In this document: positions 26,112 through 35,943 of the stretch, one piece after another
Layout: each line of letters starts with the position of its first letter
How positions within the stretch are numbered: the stretch's first letter is position 1
Origin: VYFG01 sp965203365
GTDB lineage: Bacteria > Pseudomonadota > Gammaproteobacteria > Arenicellales > Poriferihabitantaceae
NCBI GenBank assembly: GCA_965203365.1
Contig: OZ241878.1
Span: 3,224,001-3,288,000 of the forward strand
Length of the DNA: 64,000 nucleotides
Reading direction: 5' to 3'
The notes under the pieces: model-generated
Told to the model about the DNA's origin: nothing
Databases searched by the model: none
The model's input: the letters and a program-made list of their open reading frames with translations, nothing else
Position numbers and translations under genes: made by a program

Positions 26112-28499
26112 ATGAAAAAAATGACCGACCAGGAACTAAAGCACCGTTTGGGTGATTACTTCGCACCCGAAGGTCTGTATCAGATTACTAAAGACATGTC
26201 GTTTCTCGGCAAGGTCTCTTGCAACGTAGATCGCTTGGTTGCTGGGGAATGGACCGAGGTCATTCTGGATTATGAGATAGGGGCTTCTGGAATGGCGGAT
26301 GGGGCATGGTTCAAGGTCACATTCAAGTTTTATTCGGACTGGGCCCTGTTTCAGACCGAGGATCCCAAAGCCGCGAACTATGTTTCTGCAGAATACCAGG
26401 CAGGTCCCTGCGTACCAGGCCAAAGTCCGGCCACGGTACAATCTCTCAAGGTAAGATTTGATCAGAAGGGACATGAGCGACCCTTTCAGAAAGCTATCAT
26501 TGTCGACACCGTAGATGGCTATCTGAAGCCAGGTGACCACATCATCATTCGCATGGGGGATCGTCGTCACGGTGGCCCGGGTACCCGGGTTCAGACCTTC
26601 GTGGAAAAGGAGTTCCGCTTTCGGTGTTATTGCGACCCATTGGGCACTTCCCGCTGTGCGGCGGTCATGCCGGATACTGCTATCGATATTGTTCCTGGTC
26701 GGCCCGACCAGTTGGTTCTAGTGGCTTCCCGGATCGTTCAAACAGGTGTAGTGGTGCCTTTGCGGGTGCGGGCGGAGGATGTCTGGGGCAATACCTGTTG
26801 GGATACAGGCGGGAACGTTGAATTAAGGATCAAGCGAGGTGGGCAGTTGTTGGAGTCCCGGATTGTCTCGCTTCAGAATCAAGGTTGGGCAGTTGCCTTG
26901 GTAGATGGTGTGCCCACTGACCTACCTGGTGAACTGGAAATCTCCGCAAGGCACCTGGAATGTCCTTGGGTGCACGAGCAGGTTTTCTATCTCACCGTGG
27001 ATGATGAGTTTGGCTTTGACCGAGATTATTACGGAGATCTTCATGTACATTCCGACGATACGGTCGGAACCAACGACACCATCTACAACCTGTCTTACGG
27101 CCGCGATGTGGCCGGACTGGATGTGTTGGGCTATACGGCTAATGACTTCAATATCACTAAGATGCGTTGGGACAAGGCTGTGGACTTGATCCACCGGATC
27201 AATCGGAATGGCGAGTTCGTCTGTTATCCTGGCACAGAGTGGTGTGGCAGTTCCTGTGCAGGCGGTGACCACAATGTGGTTTTTTTGGGGGAAGGTGACC
27301 CGGAATTTCCCTTTGATCGGGATGGCAATGTCTGTCGATCTTTTGAATGGAACGAAGACATGGCATCCGACACGATCGAGCCGGGTGCCTGGCCTTTGGA
27401 GGAATTATGGGCAACCTACATACATGATCCAGAAAAGCATCTGCTGATGCCTCATGTGGGCGGTCGTCGATGTATCCTGGACTGGCATCATCCGGTACTG
27501 GAACGGTTGGTGGAAGTCGGGTCTGCATGGGGACACTTTCCTTGGCTTTATGAAGAGGCTATGCGCCGTGGATATAAGTTGGGGGCATCCGCCAATGGGG
27601 ATGAGCATCGTGGTCGCTGCGGCGGGGGAGTGCCGGGCACGGCGGTTTTCGGTACCAAAGGTGGGGTGACGGGAATCTTAGCGTCGTCCCTGGACCGTGC
27701 CAGTGTGGGTGCCGCATTACGCGCGAGGCATACCTTTGCCACCACTGGTGAGCGTATCATGGGGCTCATGCGATGTGGTCATGGCATCCAGGGTGATGAA
27801 ATCGAAAGTCAGGGTATGGCCACCATTGCCTACCGGTTTTTGGGTGATGCCGGGTGGGACGAGATTATGGCCATAGACCATACCGGTCCGATCTGGCACC
27901 GCAAACTGCAGCAGGAAGCTGGATTCTCTGATCGGAAAATTCGGGTCAGCTGGGGGGGTGCCAGGATTCGGGACCGCTATCGATGGGCTGCCTGGAAGGG
28001 TACGATTACCATCCTTAATGGCGTGATCAGTCGGTTCCAGAGCTTTGGTTTCGAGCACCGGGAAGAAGCCTGTTGGCGACAGTCTGCGACCAGTATTGGG
28101 TTTGCCTCGGACACCTATGGCGATACCGATGCCATTGAGATTGATCTGGCCGAGCTCGTCAATGCCACCATCCAGATCCAGGGGACCATTGATGGGTACG
28201 TCAAGGTGGGCAATCCGCTTGACGGCAATCCGTTCGTTCACTGTCCGGAATTTGAGCTTACCCTCAAGGGCAGCGACTTAATCAGTAGCAATGGTTCCAT
28301 TCGAAAGGATCTGGGGGGTACGGAATTGTTTGTTTCCGTGGACAGAGTCAGTGATTGCGACATGCCAAGGGATGTGAGCGGAACTTTTGACATTAACCCA
28401 ATCAATGGGCCACATGGGTTTAGACCCGTTTACCTGATGGGCCGTCAGGTGGACGATGCCAAGGTCTGGACCTCTGCTATGTTCATTACCTTTCGGTGA
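26112..28499 (+). CDS. PHP-like / DUF3604-type metallohydrolase, unknown substrate
   Basis: A large protein of about 795 residues. The N-terminal 300 residues are beta-rich and contain two Ig-like stretches. A PHP-like domain then begins at YYGDLHVHSDDTVGTNDT, with the paired histidines 320 and 322 counted from 26085. It continues through GRDVAGLDVLGYTANDF, GEFVCYPGTEWCGSS, GDHNVVFL, LMPHVGG and GASANGDEH, which carry plausible metal ligands. The usual LTDHD motif reads YTAND, an unusual substitution. No signal peptide is present, so it is cytoplasmic unless exported otherwise. ATG 26112 is chosen over 26085 because GAGGA lies about eleven bases upstream. It follows the FAH gene and may share a catabolic role. 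Confidence 0.7.
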   Translation: MKKMTDQELKHRLGDYFAPEGLYQITKDMSFLGKVSCNVDRLVAGEWTEVILDYEIGASGMADGAWFKVTFKFYSDWALFQTEDPKAANYVSAEYQAGPCVPGQSPATVQSLKVRFDQKGHERPFQKAIIVDTVDGYLKPGDHIIIRMGDRRHGGPGTRVQTFVEKEFRFRCYCDPLGTSRCAAVMPDTAIDIVPGRPDQLVLVASRIVQTGVVVPLRVRAEDVWGNTCWDTGGNVELRIKRGGQLLESRIVSLQNQGWAVALVDGVPTDLPGELEISARHLECPWVHEQVFYLTVDDEFGFDRDYYGDLHVHSDDTVGTNDTIYNLSYGRDVAGLDVLGYTANDFNITKMRWDKAVDLIHRINRNGEFVCYPGTEWCGSSCAGGDHNVVFLGEGDPEFPFDRDGNVCRSFEWNEDMASDTIEPGAWPLEELWATYIHDPEKHLLMPHVGGRRCILDWHHPVLERLVEVGSAWGHFPWLYEEAMRRGYKLGASANGDEHRGRCGGGVPGTAVFGTKGGVTGILASSLDRASVGAALRARHTFATTGERIMGLMRCGHGIQGDEIESQGMATIAYRFLGDAGWDEIMAIDHTGPIWHRKLQQEAGFSDRKIRVSWGGARIRDRYRWAAWKGTITILNGVISRFQSFGFEHREEACWRQSATSIGFASDTYGDTDAIEIDLAELVNATIQIQGTIDGYVKVGNPLDGNPFVHCPEFELTLKGSDLISSNGSIRKDLGGTELFVSVDRVSDCDMPRDVSGTFDINPINGPHGFRPVYLMGRQVDDAKVWTSAMFITFR

Positions 28500-29264
28500 G
28501 TCGGTGTGGATGCCGCGGTGTCGGCAACGCAGTGAATCCCTTCTGCGATTCAAGCCCATATCTTGTTGCGCCGGTAACGATAACGATGTGCGCAGACTTC
28601 ATGTGGGAACGGTCTGATCCCATTCAGATTTCGGAGAGTTTACGCATCCATCAGTGTTCCGGTTATATTTCAGGTGGCTTGAGGTCATCGTGTGAATAGA
28701 GGTATGGTTCTGTGATTTTGTGCTCAAAGGTTAAATCGTTGCATCTCACATTTTCTTTCTGCCTCCCTGTCAATCTGATGACCGTGGTCTGATCCGGGAT
28801 ACGCCGACCTCGACCGGTTGGTGGCGTGCACGGCGTTTGTTGGGTTGCTCTGGTTCAGTCCACGTCCATTTGTCAGGATGAGGTGGGCTTCAGGCCGTTC
28901 CACCAGCTGCGAAGCGGTCTTATCCGGAAGATTGAGAGTCGGGCAGGGCCCTTGTGCGGCTTCCTTCGAGTGCTTCTATTGACGCGACGAAGACCGTCTT
29001 TTGGGTCGGGGAATGCGCCAATGATCGGTATGCCACAGCTTCCGCATATTTTTTGGAGCATCAGACGGACCGAGTCCAGCACCTGCAACTCTGCCCAACG
29101 GGTTGCCAACAGATTCAAGGTCCTCTAGCCTCCGCCGAGAATGCCACTGATTCTTCGACATCGGTTGGTTCGGTCCGCAATAGGTGAAAGGTATTGCCAA
29201 AGATACCGCGAGAGCGGAGAGATGGGTGTGGGAGTAGGATCTGTTAACATAATCTGACTGGAAT
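28500..29264. other. Gap of about 760 bases
   Basis: No gene is supported. Short frames on both strands around 28870-29180 give Cys/His-rich products of no known family. The right part borders transposase debris, so this may be further worn insertion-sequence DNA. Confidence 0.35.
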
Positions 29265-30290
29265 GTGATGCACTTGGTCCCCGTCACTGTTGACCGGAAC
29301 CGTCAGGAGGACCCCACTAGGGAACTCACCCCAACCCAAGACGAACGCATCGCTCCGTTGCTCCCGAAGCCTCGGGGAAATGTCAACCTCCCAAAGCGGT
29401 CAGGGCTCAACGCCATTGGCTACGTCGTCGAACACGGCGGCCAGTGACGCGGTCTGCCGGAGCGGTTCGGTTACGGGCACCGATCCTCCGCCTCCGGGTC
29501 GAGGCAGTCGGTCTCGACAGTCCCCGACTCCCGGTCTATCCAAATGGCCAGGGGGCCGAAAAAACGGCCTGCCATCCCTCGGCCAGGCTCGAACCGCCGG
29601 GACCTTCATGCGCTCTCTCGTCCACGATGTCCCGCAAGGGCGAAGGCCCCCGAATCGACTGGCAGCACCCTCTGGTTTTCCGACGCGTGTCATGGATCGG
29701 GCTGATGAGGACGAGACACCCCGTCAACCGGCACTGGAGGGCGGGTTCACTCCCCGGGGGGCGTCAAAGAGAAACCGGAGGGTTCCGGGGGAGTACGATG
29801 AGGCACTAAATAGGGCACAGGATCGTCCATAGTAGACGATTCTCGATCAGGCATAAGCTTTGACCCTTAAATAGCCCGTCTGTTCGCTCCCAAGGGGCCA
29901 TACGCTGATCGCCCCCTCTTCGTCCGCTGGCGGTGGGCCTGACTGAGGCGCAGGCATGTTCCGATACCCGAGTGATGTCGGTGTGTGACTGGGAGGGCGA
30001 TTTCTGGGCACTGCTGCAGCCCGCGCGGAAGACTGGGGCCTGTCCGCGCTCCCCCGGCCACGCCCATGTTGCCCCACCGGGGCGAAGATGCCCTTGGGTT
30101 TCCCGGCGCGGGTCATGGACCGGGTCGAGGACGACAAGGTGCTGTTTAGCGGCGTCACGCGGCGGAGCGTCTGTTCCAGTGACTCAAGGGCTTCTGCAGG
30201 GTGTTCTTGCGCTTCGAGAAACGGGATGTGTTCCTTGGATTCATTGTCTTCGAGCTCATCGTTGAGGCGTTACGATAGCGTTAACAGGCC
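29265..30290 (+). pseudogene. Mosaic of degenerate transposase fragments (IS5- and IS4-like)
   Basis: Three plus-strand pieces are recognisable. Near 29320-29470, LTPTQDERIAPLLPKPRG and, after an in-frame TGA, RGLPERFGYG match the N-terminus of IS5-type transposases. Near 29960-30040, DTRVMSVCDWEGDFWALL matches the D.EGD/D.EAD segment of IS4/Tn5-type enzymes. Near 30170-30280, LKGFCRVFLRFEKRDVFLGFIVFELIVEALR matches an IS5-type C-terminus. Stops and frameshifts lie between them. The pattern suggests at least two elements worn together. No terminal repeats were identified. Confidence 0.5.
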
Positions 30291-30383
30291 CTAAATCCGG
30301 CACCAATAATATTACAGTGCCGAACTACGAGTGCCCGGGTGGTACCAGCGTAAGGCCCGCGAAGTGTGGCATTCTGAACGACA

Positions 30384-31259
30384 TCACTGGTCAGCCTCCA
30401 AACCATGGTGACGGTAGATTGATGCAGTGGTTTCACCTAGAAAATATTGGAAAGCGAGGTTGGACGCCGGGTCGGATTCATCGATCAGGCCCACTGCGTA
30501 GCGTGTGATGACATTGCACTCATTGTGGGCCAGAGGTATTCGGCCAAACATTTCCGGGAAGATCCTTATATAGCGAAGTGCCAGATGATCATAGACCAAA
30601 GCAAAGTCTGCATGATCATTCACGATGGCTTGTGGCGCTTCACGGTGGTGAATCAGGTCTCCGAAAAGTATCCTGTCACTGGACTCGAACAGCTTCTGGA
30701 AGGTCAACTTGGTGATTCCCGCTGCATCGGCTAATCTCTCCAAGGTCTGCCGGTACACTTGGTGACTGGCTTTTTCCGTCACGGGATTCGATAGAAAGAG
30801 TCGCACATCATCACGTAAGAGGTCTCTCACATCCCGGATATTCTTGGGATTATTGCGACGGACTAAAAAGCTGTTGCCTCGACTGCGTGCAAATATTTTG
30901 GTGTGACTGACCACCTCGCGTGCTGCCAGTTCTTGCACAATGTCTTCAGGACCGATGACAATCTGCGGGGTAACACTCAAGCATAAGTTTCCAATTTCAA
31001 TCGTCCCGGATTGAATCCAGTCCAGATATACTTTTGGAGGGGTGGTGCAGTAGAAGACGGACGACAGTCCATGGCCTGAGCGAAACGATTCCAGGGTCTC
31101 TTCAAGTGCCATGTGGTGGTTGCCATCCGAAAATATGCGTAATTCCGAACTGGTCGGATCACCGTGAAAATCCAGGCAACAGTTGCTGTCTGGATGGAAC
31201 CATCGGTGTCGTGGCAGGTTGGGATCCATGGCATTTTCACTAGGCCAGTTGAGTTGCAT
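30384..31259 (-). CDS. Periplasmic-binding-fold protein without signal peptide
   Basis: A 291-residue protein with the fold signatures of ModA-like type 2 solute-binding proteins. It shows GNSFLVRRNNPKNIRDVRDLLRDDVRLFLSNPVTEKASHQVY, a domain-crossing stretch similar to ModA-type NP..I....DL......NP.T. The N-terminus (MQLNWPSENAMDPN) has no signal peptide or lipobox, so it is probably cytoplasmic, either a sensor or an orphaned binding domain. It is divergent from a Crp/Fnr regulator with about 70 bases between starts. That pairing suggests a local regulatory link. The ligand is unknown. Confidence 0.65.
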   Translation of the reverse strand: MQLNWPSENAMDPNLPRHRWFHPDSNCCLDFHGDPTSSELRIFSDGNHHMALEETLESFRSGHGLSSVFYCTTPPKVYLDWIQSGTIEIGNLCLSVTPQIVIGPEDIVQELAAREVVSHTKIFARSRGNSFLVRRNNPKNIRDVRDLLRDDVRLFLSNPVTEKASHQVYRQTLERLADAAGITKLTFQKLFESSDRILFGDLIHHREAPQAIVNDHADFALVYDHLALRYIRIFPEMFGRIPLAHNECNVITRYAVGLIDESDPASNLAFQYFLGETTASIYRHHGLEADQ

Positions 31260-31328
31260 GGGTACCTCACCAAAGGGATAATTTAGTGCATTATATCGGC
31301 ACAGTGATCAAAACGGGTTGATTTGACC

Positions 31329-32054
31329 ATGGTGGCTCAAGCATATATCCACCTACCTTCGACCAATCTGTTGGAGAGCCTCGTGCCTGCAGACCGGGAT
31401 GCGCTGATCAGCATCGGAACGATGGTCAGGGTGAAGAAAAACTCCCTGATATTCTGGGCTGGCGGACCGAGCGAATATGTGTACATTATTCTTAGCGGTC
31501 GGGCAAAGATTTATGAACTGTCTCCACAGGGTAAAGAAGTCATCATGTGGTTCTGCAGTTCTGGAGAATTGTTTGGCCTCGCCGAAGTGTGGCGAGGGAC
31601 GCATCGAGGGGTTTATGCGCAGGCCTGCGGCACAGTAGAACTGATCCGGTTTGAACGCAAGCGCTTTCAGCAACACTTAATGGACCATCCGACCATGGCG
31701 ATGCAAGTGATCGATATCCTGTCTGGGCGGGTGAGGATTCTGGGCGACATGTTGCTCGGCCTGACATCAACCGAAGTGTCGTCCCGCTTGACCAAGTTAC
31801 TAGCCCGACTGTTCCAGCGTTATGGCCGCCAACGGGACGAAAGGATCTATATCGATATCCCTCTGACTCACCAGGAAATGGCGGATATGATTGGTTGTTG
31901 TCGGCAGACAGTGACTACTACACTTGGTGTTCTGAAACGAACCCACGGCCTGACATCGGACCGTCGGATGCTGTACCTGAAGGCCCCCTCTGCTCAGGCC
32001 GCTTCGGAATTGCTGATACGGTTAGAGAACGATCCGGGCGGCACATCTTCCTGA
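31329..32054 (+). CDS. Crp/Fnr-family transcriptional regulator
   Basis: A 241-residue regulator. An N-terminal cyclic-nucleotide-binding-like barrel spans about residues 10-120, with YVYIILSGRAKIYELSPQGKE. A long dimerisation helix follows. The C-terminal winged helix has IPLTHQEMADMIGCCRQTVTTTLGVLKR at 178-204. The Fnr-type N-terminal cysteine cluster is missing, and the Crp cAMP-contact residues are not obvious, so the effector is unknown. ATG 31329 is used, and a TTG two codons upstream is possible. It is divergent from the binding-fold protein and upstream of the tctCBA transporter, either of which it may control. Confidence 0.9.
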   Translation: MVAQAYIHLPSTNLLESLVPADRDALISIGTMVRVKKNSLIFWAGGPSEYVYIILSGRAKIYELSPQGKEVIMWFCSSGELFGLAEVWRGTHRGVYAQACGTVELIRFERKRFQQHLMDHPTMAMQVIDILSGRVRILGDMLLGLTSTEVSSRLTKLLARLFQRYGRQRDERIYIDIPLTHQEMADMIGCCRQTVTTTLGVLKRTHGLTSDRRMLYLKAPSAQAASELLIRLENDPGGTSS

Positions 32055-32159
32055 TTGTCCAAGGATACTCGGGAATTTGCCCTAGCCCTAGGACGTTAAA
32101 TCAAGGTCATTTCGAGTCTCATTCACCCACGAATGGTCTTCCAAGGTGAATAGCCATGC

Positions 32160-32500
32160 CTCGCTGGGTCCTAATCGAGGACCCGTGGGGACGCATTGAG
32201 CTTTGGATGCAAAATCCATGATGACGGCGTGACGGGCTGGGCCATTCGACTCTTCATGAAAGTGGTACGGTGGATTGGCGGAATCGGTCCCCCGTGGCGC
32301 GACCGGCCGACAGACCTAGGAAATGGGCATCCGGTCGATCACTCCATAGTGGGTTTCGAGGTGGATCCGGGGGATGACATTGCAGCCATTGCCAGACACC
32401 CCGAGACGATGACCGGAAAATCGACCCAGCACGCTCGAGGGGAGTGCCGGGTTCAGACGCGAAAGCCGTTGTCGGCTGGCGACTCGTGATGAGGGATGGA
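32160..32500 (+). pseudogene. IS5-type transposase N-terminal fragment
   Basis: Plus-strand pieces VLIEDPWGRIELWMQNP and, in another frame, VVRWIGGIGPPWRDRPTDLGN follow the IS5-type order LTD.QW.RIEPLLP ... W..RTGAPWRDLP..FG.W. Stops separate them and no catalytic region follows. It is the third IS5-type fragment in the window. It lies between the crp-like gene and tctC. The rest of 32055-32741 holds nothing recognisable except tctC's upstream region. Confidence 0.4.
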
Positions 32501-32741
32501 AGCGGAATGATGGGTCGATACGGTACTTAGCCAGCGCCATGATTGGGCTCGTATGATGGTCAACGCCTCCTAGAGACAATTTGTCGCTCACACGACATAA
32601 AATCCAAGGATCCAAGTTTAAGATTTTTTTCAGTTCGACACGATCTGATCACCGTTGTGTCGGGTGAACCGTGTTTCATATCCAAGAGAAACCGATTCGT
32701 AATTCCAACGCATAAATATTACTACACCACAGGAGAACATC

Positions 32742-33686
32742 ATGTGCAAATCACTTTTGAGGACTGTTGCTTTCATCCTCGCCGGGTTTCTGATGATCCC
32801 GATGTCCATGGCACAATATCCGGAAAGGCCGATCACATTTATGACCATGGTTCAGCCCGGCGCCCAAATTGATCGACTGGCCAGGGGCTTGGCGGACAGG
32901 TTCAGCAAGGAGCTGGGTCAACCGGTCAACGTGAAGAACGTTACCGGTGGTTCTCATGGAAGCGTGATGGCCACTGAGCTCAGCAAGGCCAAGCCCGACG
33001 GGTACACATTGGGGGTCGCGGCGGTGACCGCCTATACCTACCAACCCCACCACTCTCCGGTGAAATACGGGTTTGATGATTTCGATTACCTGACCTTGGT
33101 GGCGCTCAATTCCAGTGGGTTTATTTCCTTGCCGGATCGGCCCTGGAATACCCTGAAAGAGGCTTTTGAATGGGCTAGGACCAATCAAAAGGCGCTGGTC
33201 TGCATGTTTCATGGAGCGGATGATCGAGATGCCATCCAGCGCATCGCCAAGTTGGAGGGTGTCAATATTTCCCTGATTCCCAGCAAGGGGGGCCCCTCTG
33301 TCATCAAAGCCGTAACGGGGGGTCATGCGGATATCGGATATGTGGGGGCCATTCTCTACGAACATGTTCGCGCCGGTCGGCTCAAGTTGTTGGCCTCGGC
33401 ACTCAACGAACGGTTGCCTCCGATTCCGGATGTCCCCACACTCCAGGAGCAAGGGTATGATGAGTCCGTGGAAATGATTGTCGGGCTGGTGGCCCCTAGA
33501 GGGTTGCCGGATGAGGTGGCCGCCAGGATTGGGGCGGCGGCCGAAAAGCTCGCCAATGATGCGGACACTAGGGCATTCATCACTGAAAAGCTCCTGATGC
33601 TTCCGGTGATATGGGGCAGGGACCATGCTGAACAATCCCTCAAAGCGCTATATCACCGGTTCGGGGAGCAGGCTAAGAACCTTTAG
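32742..33686 (+). CDS. Tripartite tricarboxylate transporter binding protein (TctC/Bug)
   Basis: Periplasmic receptor of a secondary TTT transporter that captures an organic acid and delivers it to TctAB. 314 residues with a clear signal peptide (MCKSLLRTVAFILAGFLMIPMSMA). The mature part begins QYPERPITFM and contains the GG..D...R family segment in altered form (VQPGAQIDRLARGLADRF), then NVTGGSHGSVMATELSKAKPDGYTLG and the C-terminal PTLQEQGYDESVEMIVGLVAPRGLP. An AGGAGA ribosome binding site precedes ATG 32742. It is first in a plus-strand operon with tctB and tctA. The substrate cannot be deduced. Confidence 0.9.
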   Translation: MCKSLLRTVAFILAGFLMIPMSMAQYPERPITFMTMVQPGAQIDRLARGLADRFSKELGQPVNVKNVTGGSHGSVMATELSKAKPDGYTLGVAAVTAYTYQPHHSPVKYGFDDFDYLTLVALNSSGFISLPDRPWNTLKEAFEWARTNQKALVCMFHGADDRDAIQRIAKLEGVNISLIPSKGGPSVIKAVTGGHADIGYVGAILYEHVRAGRLKLLASALNERLPPIPDVPTLQEQGYDESVEMIVGLVAPRGLPDEVAARIGAAAEKLANDADTRAFITEKLLMLPVIWGRDHAEQSLKALYHRFGEQAKNL

Positions 33687-33737
33687 CCGGATACGGGGGG
33701 GGTAGCTGTCAAAAGGATAAACCGGAGGGGGCACCTC

Positions 33738-34241
33738 TTGACCCGGGTTCAGCGAGACATATTGGCCTATGTGCTGATCATACTGATCAGCATGGTCCTT
33801 CTTGGCTGGGCCATTCCCGTATATACCCCCCCTTATCCAGGGTATGGGGCTTCACCCGCACTAGTTCCTAATGTCGCGGTTGGAGTCATACTCATCATGG
33901 CGGTGTTGGCCATTGTAAGGACCGTTATGGCGGTCAGGGGTGGAGCGGCGCTTCGCGAAACCGAGAGCACGTATCCGGACGACGGAGACAACTCGGGTTT
34001 CACCCAGGTCGGTCGGCTGAATATCGTACACTTGGCCAAGTTCGTGGTCCCCGCCGTGCTGTTTGTTGTCGGTATTAATACGATTGGGTACCTCCCCTCG
34101 GCACTGGGATTCCTGTTGCTACTGCAGTATCTGGTCGGTGCTCGAAACCCTGTCACTATTGTGCTGCTGGCGGTGGTGGTGGTAGCTTTGATGTATGCCG
34201 CCATGCGCTATGGATTCGGTGTTCCCATTCCCGGTTACTGA
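33738..34241 (+). CDS. Tripartite tricarboxylate transporter small membrane subunit (TctB)
   Basis: Small four-helix membrane subunit of the TTT transporter, 167 residues. Hydrophobic segments run about 8-28 (ILAYVLIILISMVLLGWAI), 45-65, 100-122 and 135-158. The start is TTG at 33738 with a strong GGAGGGGG eight bases upstream, so it is a non-ATG start. Its place between tctC and tctA, with a 50-base leader, is the standard order. TctB proteins are poorly conserved, so assignment rests on size, topology and position. Confidence 0.85.
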   Translation: MTRVQRDILAYVLIILISMVLLGWAIPVYTPPYPGYGASPALVPNVAVGVILIMAVLAIVRTVMAVRGGAALRETESTYPDDGDNSGFTQVGRLNIVHLAKFVVPAVLFVVGINTIGYLPSALGFLLLLQYLVGARNPVTIVLLAVVVVALMYAAMRYGFGVPIPGY

Positions 34242-34274
34242 TGGTGACGACGTGATGCTTCGGGGGGGCACTCC

Positions 34275-35768
34275 ATGGAAATGATCTTTTTTGGCTTGAT
34301 GGATTCGCTGTCCCCTGTGAGCTTGTTGTACGTGTTTCTGGGGGTGGCCACCGGAGTTGCTATTGGTGCGATCCCAGGTATCAATGGGCCGATGGCGATT
34401 GCCCTTTTCATTCCGTTGACGTATTACATGTCTCCTTTGGCAGCCATCGGATTTCTGGTGGGTCTCAATAAAGGGGCTTTCTTTGGCGGTGCCATTTCGG
34501 CCGTGTTGCTGCGAACCCCGGGAACTCCAGAAGCGGCGGCGACCACTTGGGATGGTTATCCCCTGACGGAACAGGGCAAGGGTGAGAAGGCACTCCGAAT
34601 GGCACTATATAGCTCCGTGTCTGGGGATTTCATCTCCACAATCGTACTGGTTCTGATTGCCGCTCCACTTGCTACAGTGGCGTTGTACATGGGGCCTCCG
34701 GAAATGTTTGCGCTGATCTCGCTTGCGTTAACCGTGATTGCCGGAATCGGCACGAGGTCCATTTCCCGCGGGCTCGTAGCCGCCGCGGCAGGTCTACTGG
34801 TTGGGATGGTGGGTACTGAGCCGGTTACGGCCTTGCCGCGACTGACGTTCGACATCTACCAGTTGGAAAGTGGACTGTCTCTGATACCGGTAGCCATTGG
34901 TCTTCTGGCCTTTTCCGAAATCCTGATTCAGCTTGAGCGGATCAGTCTGGGGGTGGGTGCGGAACAAGCCGCCCGTAGGTTTTCCGACCGGCCAGAGGAC
35001 AAGTTCGTTTCCCGGAAGGAGTTTTTCGGCAATACGAAAACATTACTCCGCGCCAGTGCCATCGGCATCGGAGTCGGGGCCATGCCCGGCCTGGGAGCAC
35101 CGGTCGCCTCTTTTCTTTCGTATGATCAGGCGCTTAAGCGATCCGAAAAGCCTGATGAGTTTGGCAAGGGGCGTTTGGAGGGGATCGCTGCGTCGGAAGC
35201 CGCCAACAGTGCGGTGGTGGGGGCCAGCTTGATACCGCTGTTTGTACTCGGCATTCCCGGCAACTTGGCTGTGGCTATGCTGATGGGCGCTTTCATGATC
35301 CATGGCATGATGCCGGGGCCGCTCTTGTTTGAGGAGAATTCGCGGTTGATGTACGGCGTTTTCGGTAGCCTTGTGATCGCCAGCTTGTTCCTGCTCATCA
35401 TTGGTCGATTCGGCCTGAGACTGTTTTGCAAAGCGGTGCAGATTCCCTCAATGATGCTCTATCCGCTGGTTATCTTCACCTGCATCATGGGGGCCTATCT
35501 CGGCCAGTCCTCAATGTTTGATGTGATGGTGATGTTGGTATTCGGAGTGATCGGGTACTTTATGCGCAAGTTCGATTTCTCTTACGTGGCGTTTCTGATC
35601 GGTTTCATCCTCGTTCCGGAATGGGAGCGGGCTTTGCAGCAGGTGGTCATTACCTCCCAGTATGACCCTTTTCTGTTCTTTCGACGTCCAGTGGCGGTAC
35701 TGTTGATGGGGGTGACGTTTTTCGTGGTGATTCGAACTTTCCTAACCGGTATTCGCAAGAAAGACTGA
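34275..35768 (+). CDS. Tripartite tricarboxylate transporter large permease (TctA)
   Basis: Large permease subunit, 497 residues with about eleven or twelve hydrophobic segments. Conserved family stretches are present: GAIPGINGPMAIALFIPLTYYM, KGAFFGGAISAVLLRTPGTPEAAATTWDGYPL, GVGAMPGLGAPVASFLSYDQALKRSEKPDEFGKG, ASEAANSAVVGASLIPLFVLGIPGN and the C-terminal half repeat. It couples uptake to an ion gradient together with TctB and the receptor TctC. It closes the operon. About 30 bases separate it from tctB. Core residues look intact. Confidence 0.94.
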   Translation: MEMIFFGLMDSLSPVSLLYVFLGVATGVAIGAIPGINGPMAIALFIPLTYYMSPLAAIGFLVGLNKGAFFGGAISAVLLRTPGTPEAAATTWDGYPLTEQGKGEKALRMALYSSVSGDFISTIVLVLIAAPLATVALYMGPPEMFALISLALTVIAGIGTRSISRGLVAAAAGLLVGMVGTEPVTALPRLTFDIYQLESGLSLIPVAIGLLAFSEILIQLERISLGVGAEQAARRFSDRPEDKFVSRKEFFGNTKTLLRASAIGIGVGAMPGLGAPVASFLSYDQALKRSEKPDEFGKGRLEGIAASEAANSAVVGASLIPLFVLGIPGNLAVAMLMGAFMIHGMMPGPLLFEENSRLMYGVFGSLVIASLFLLIIGRFGLRLFCKAVQIPSMMLYPLVIFTCIMGAYLGQSSMFDVMVMLVFGVIGYFMRKFDFSYVAFLIGFILVPEWERALQQVVITSQYDPFLFFRRPVAVLLMGVTFFVVIRTFLTGIRKKD

Positions 35769-35943
35769 TTCGATATGGCCAAACAGCCAAGCGGCGTGGG
35801 TAAGGAGGGCGACAGTCGTCACCCCGGTGGAATGGTTGCCGATCTCCTTGATGATGTAGCAAGCCCTTGCTCTTCGACACGGCATGCTTGGCGCACGGGA
35901 AGGGATCGAGTGGCCTCATCCTGATCCGTTCTGCATTGGGAAA

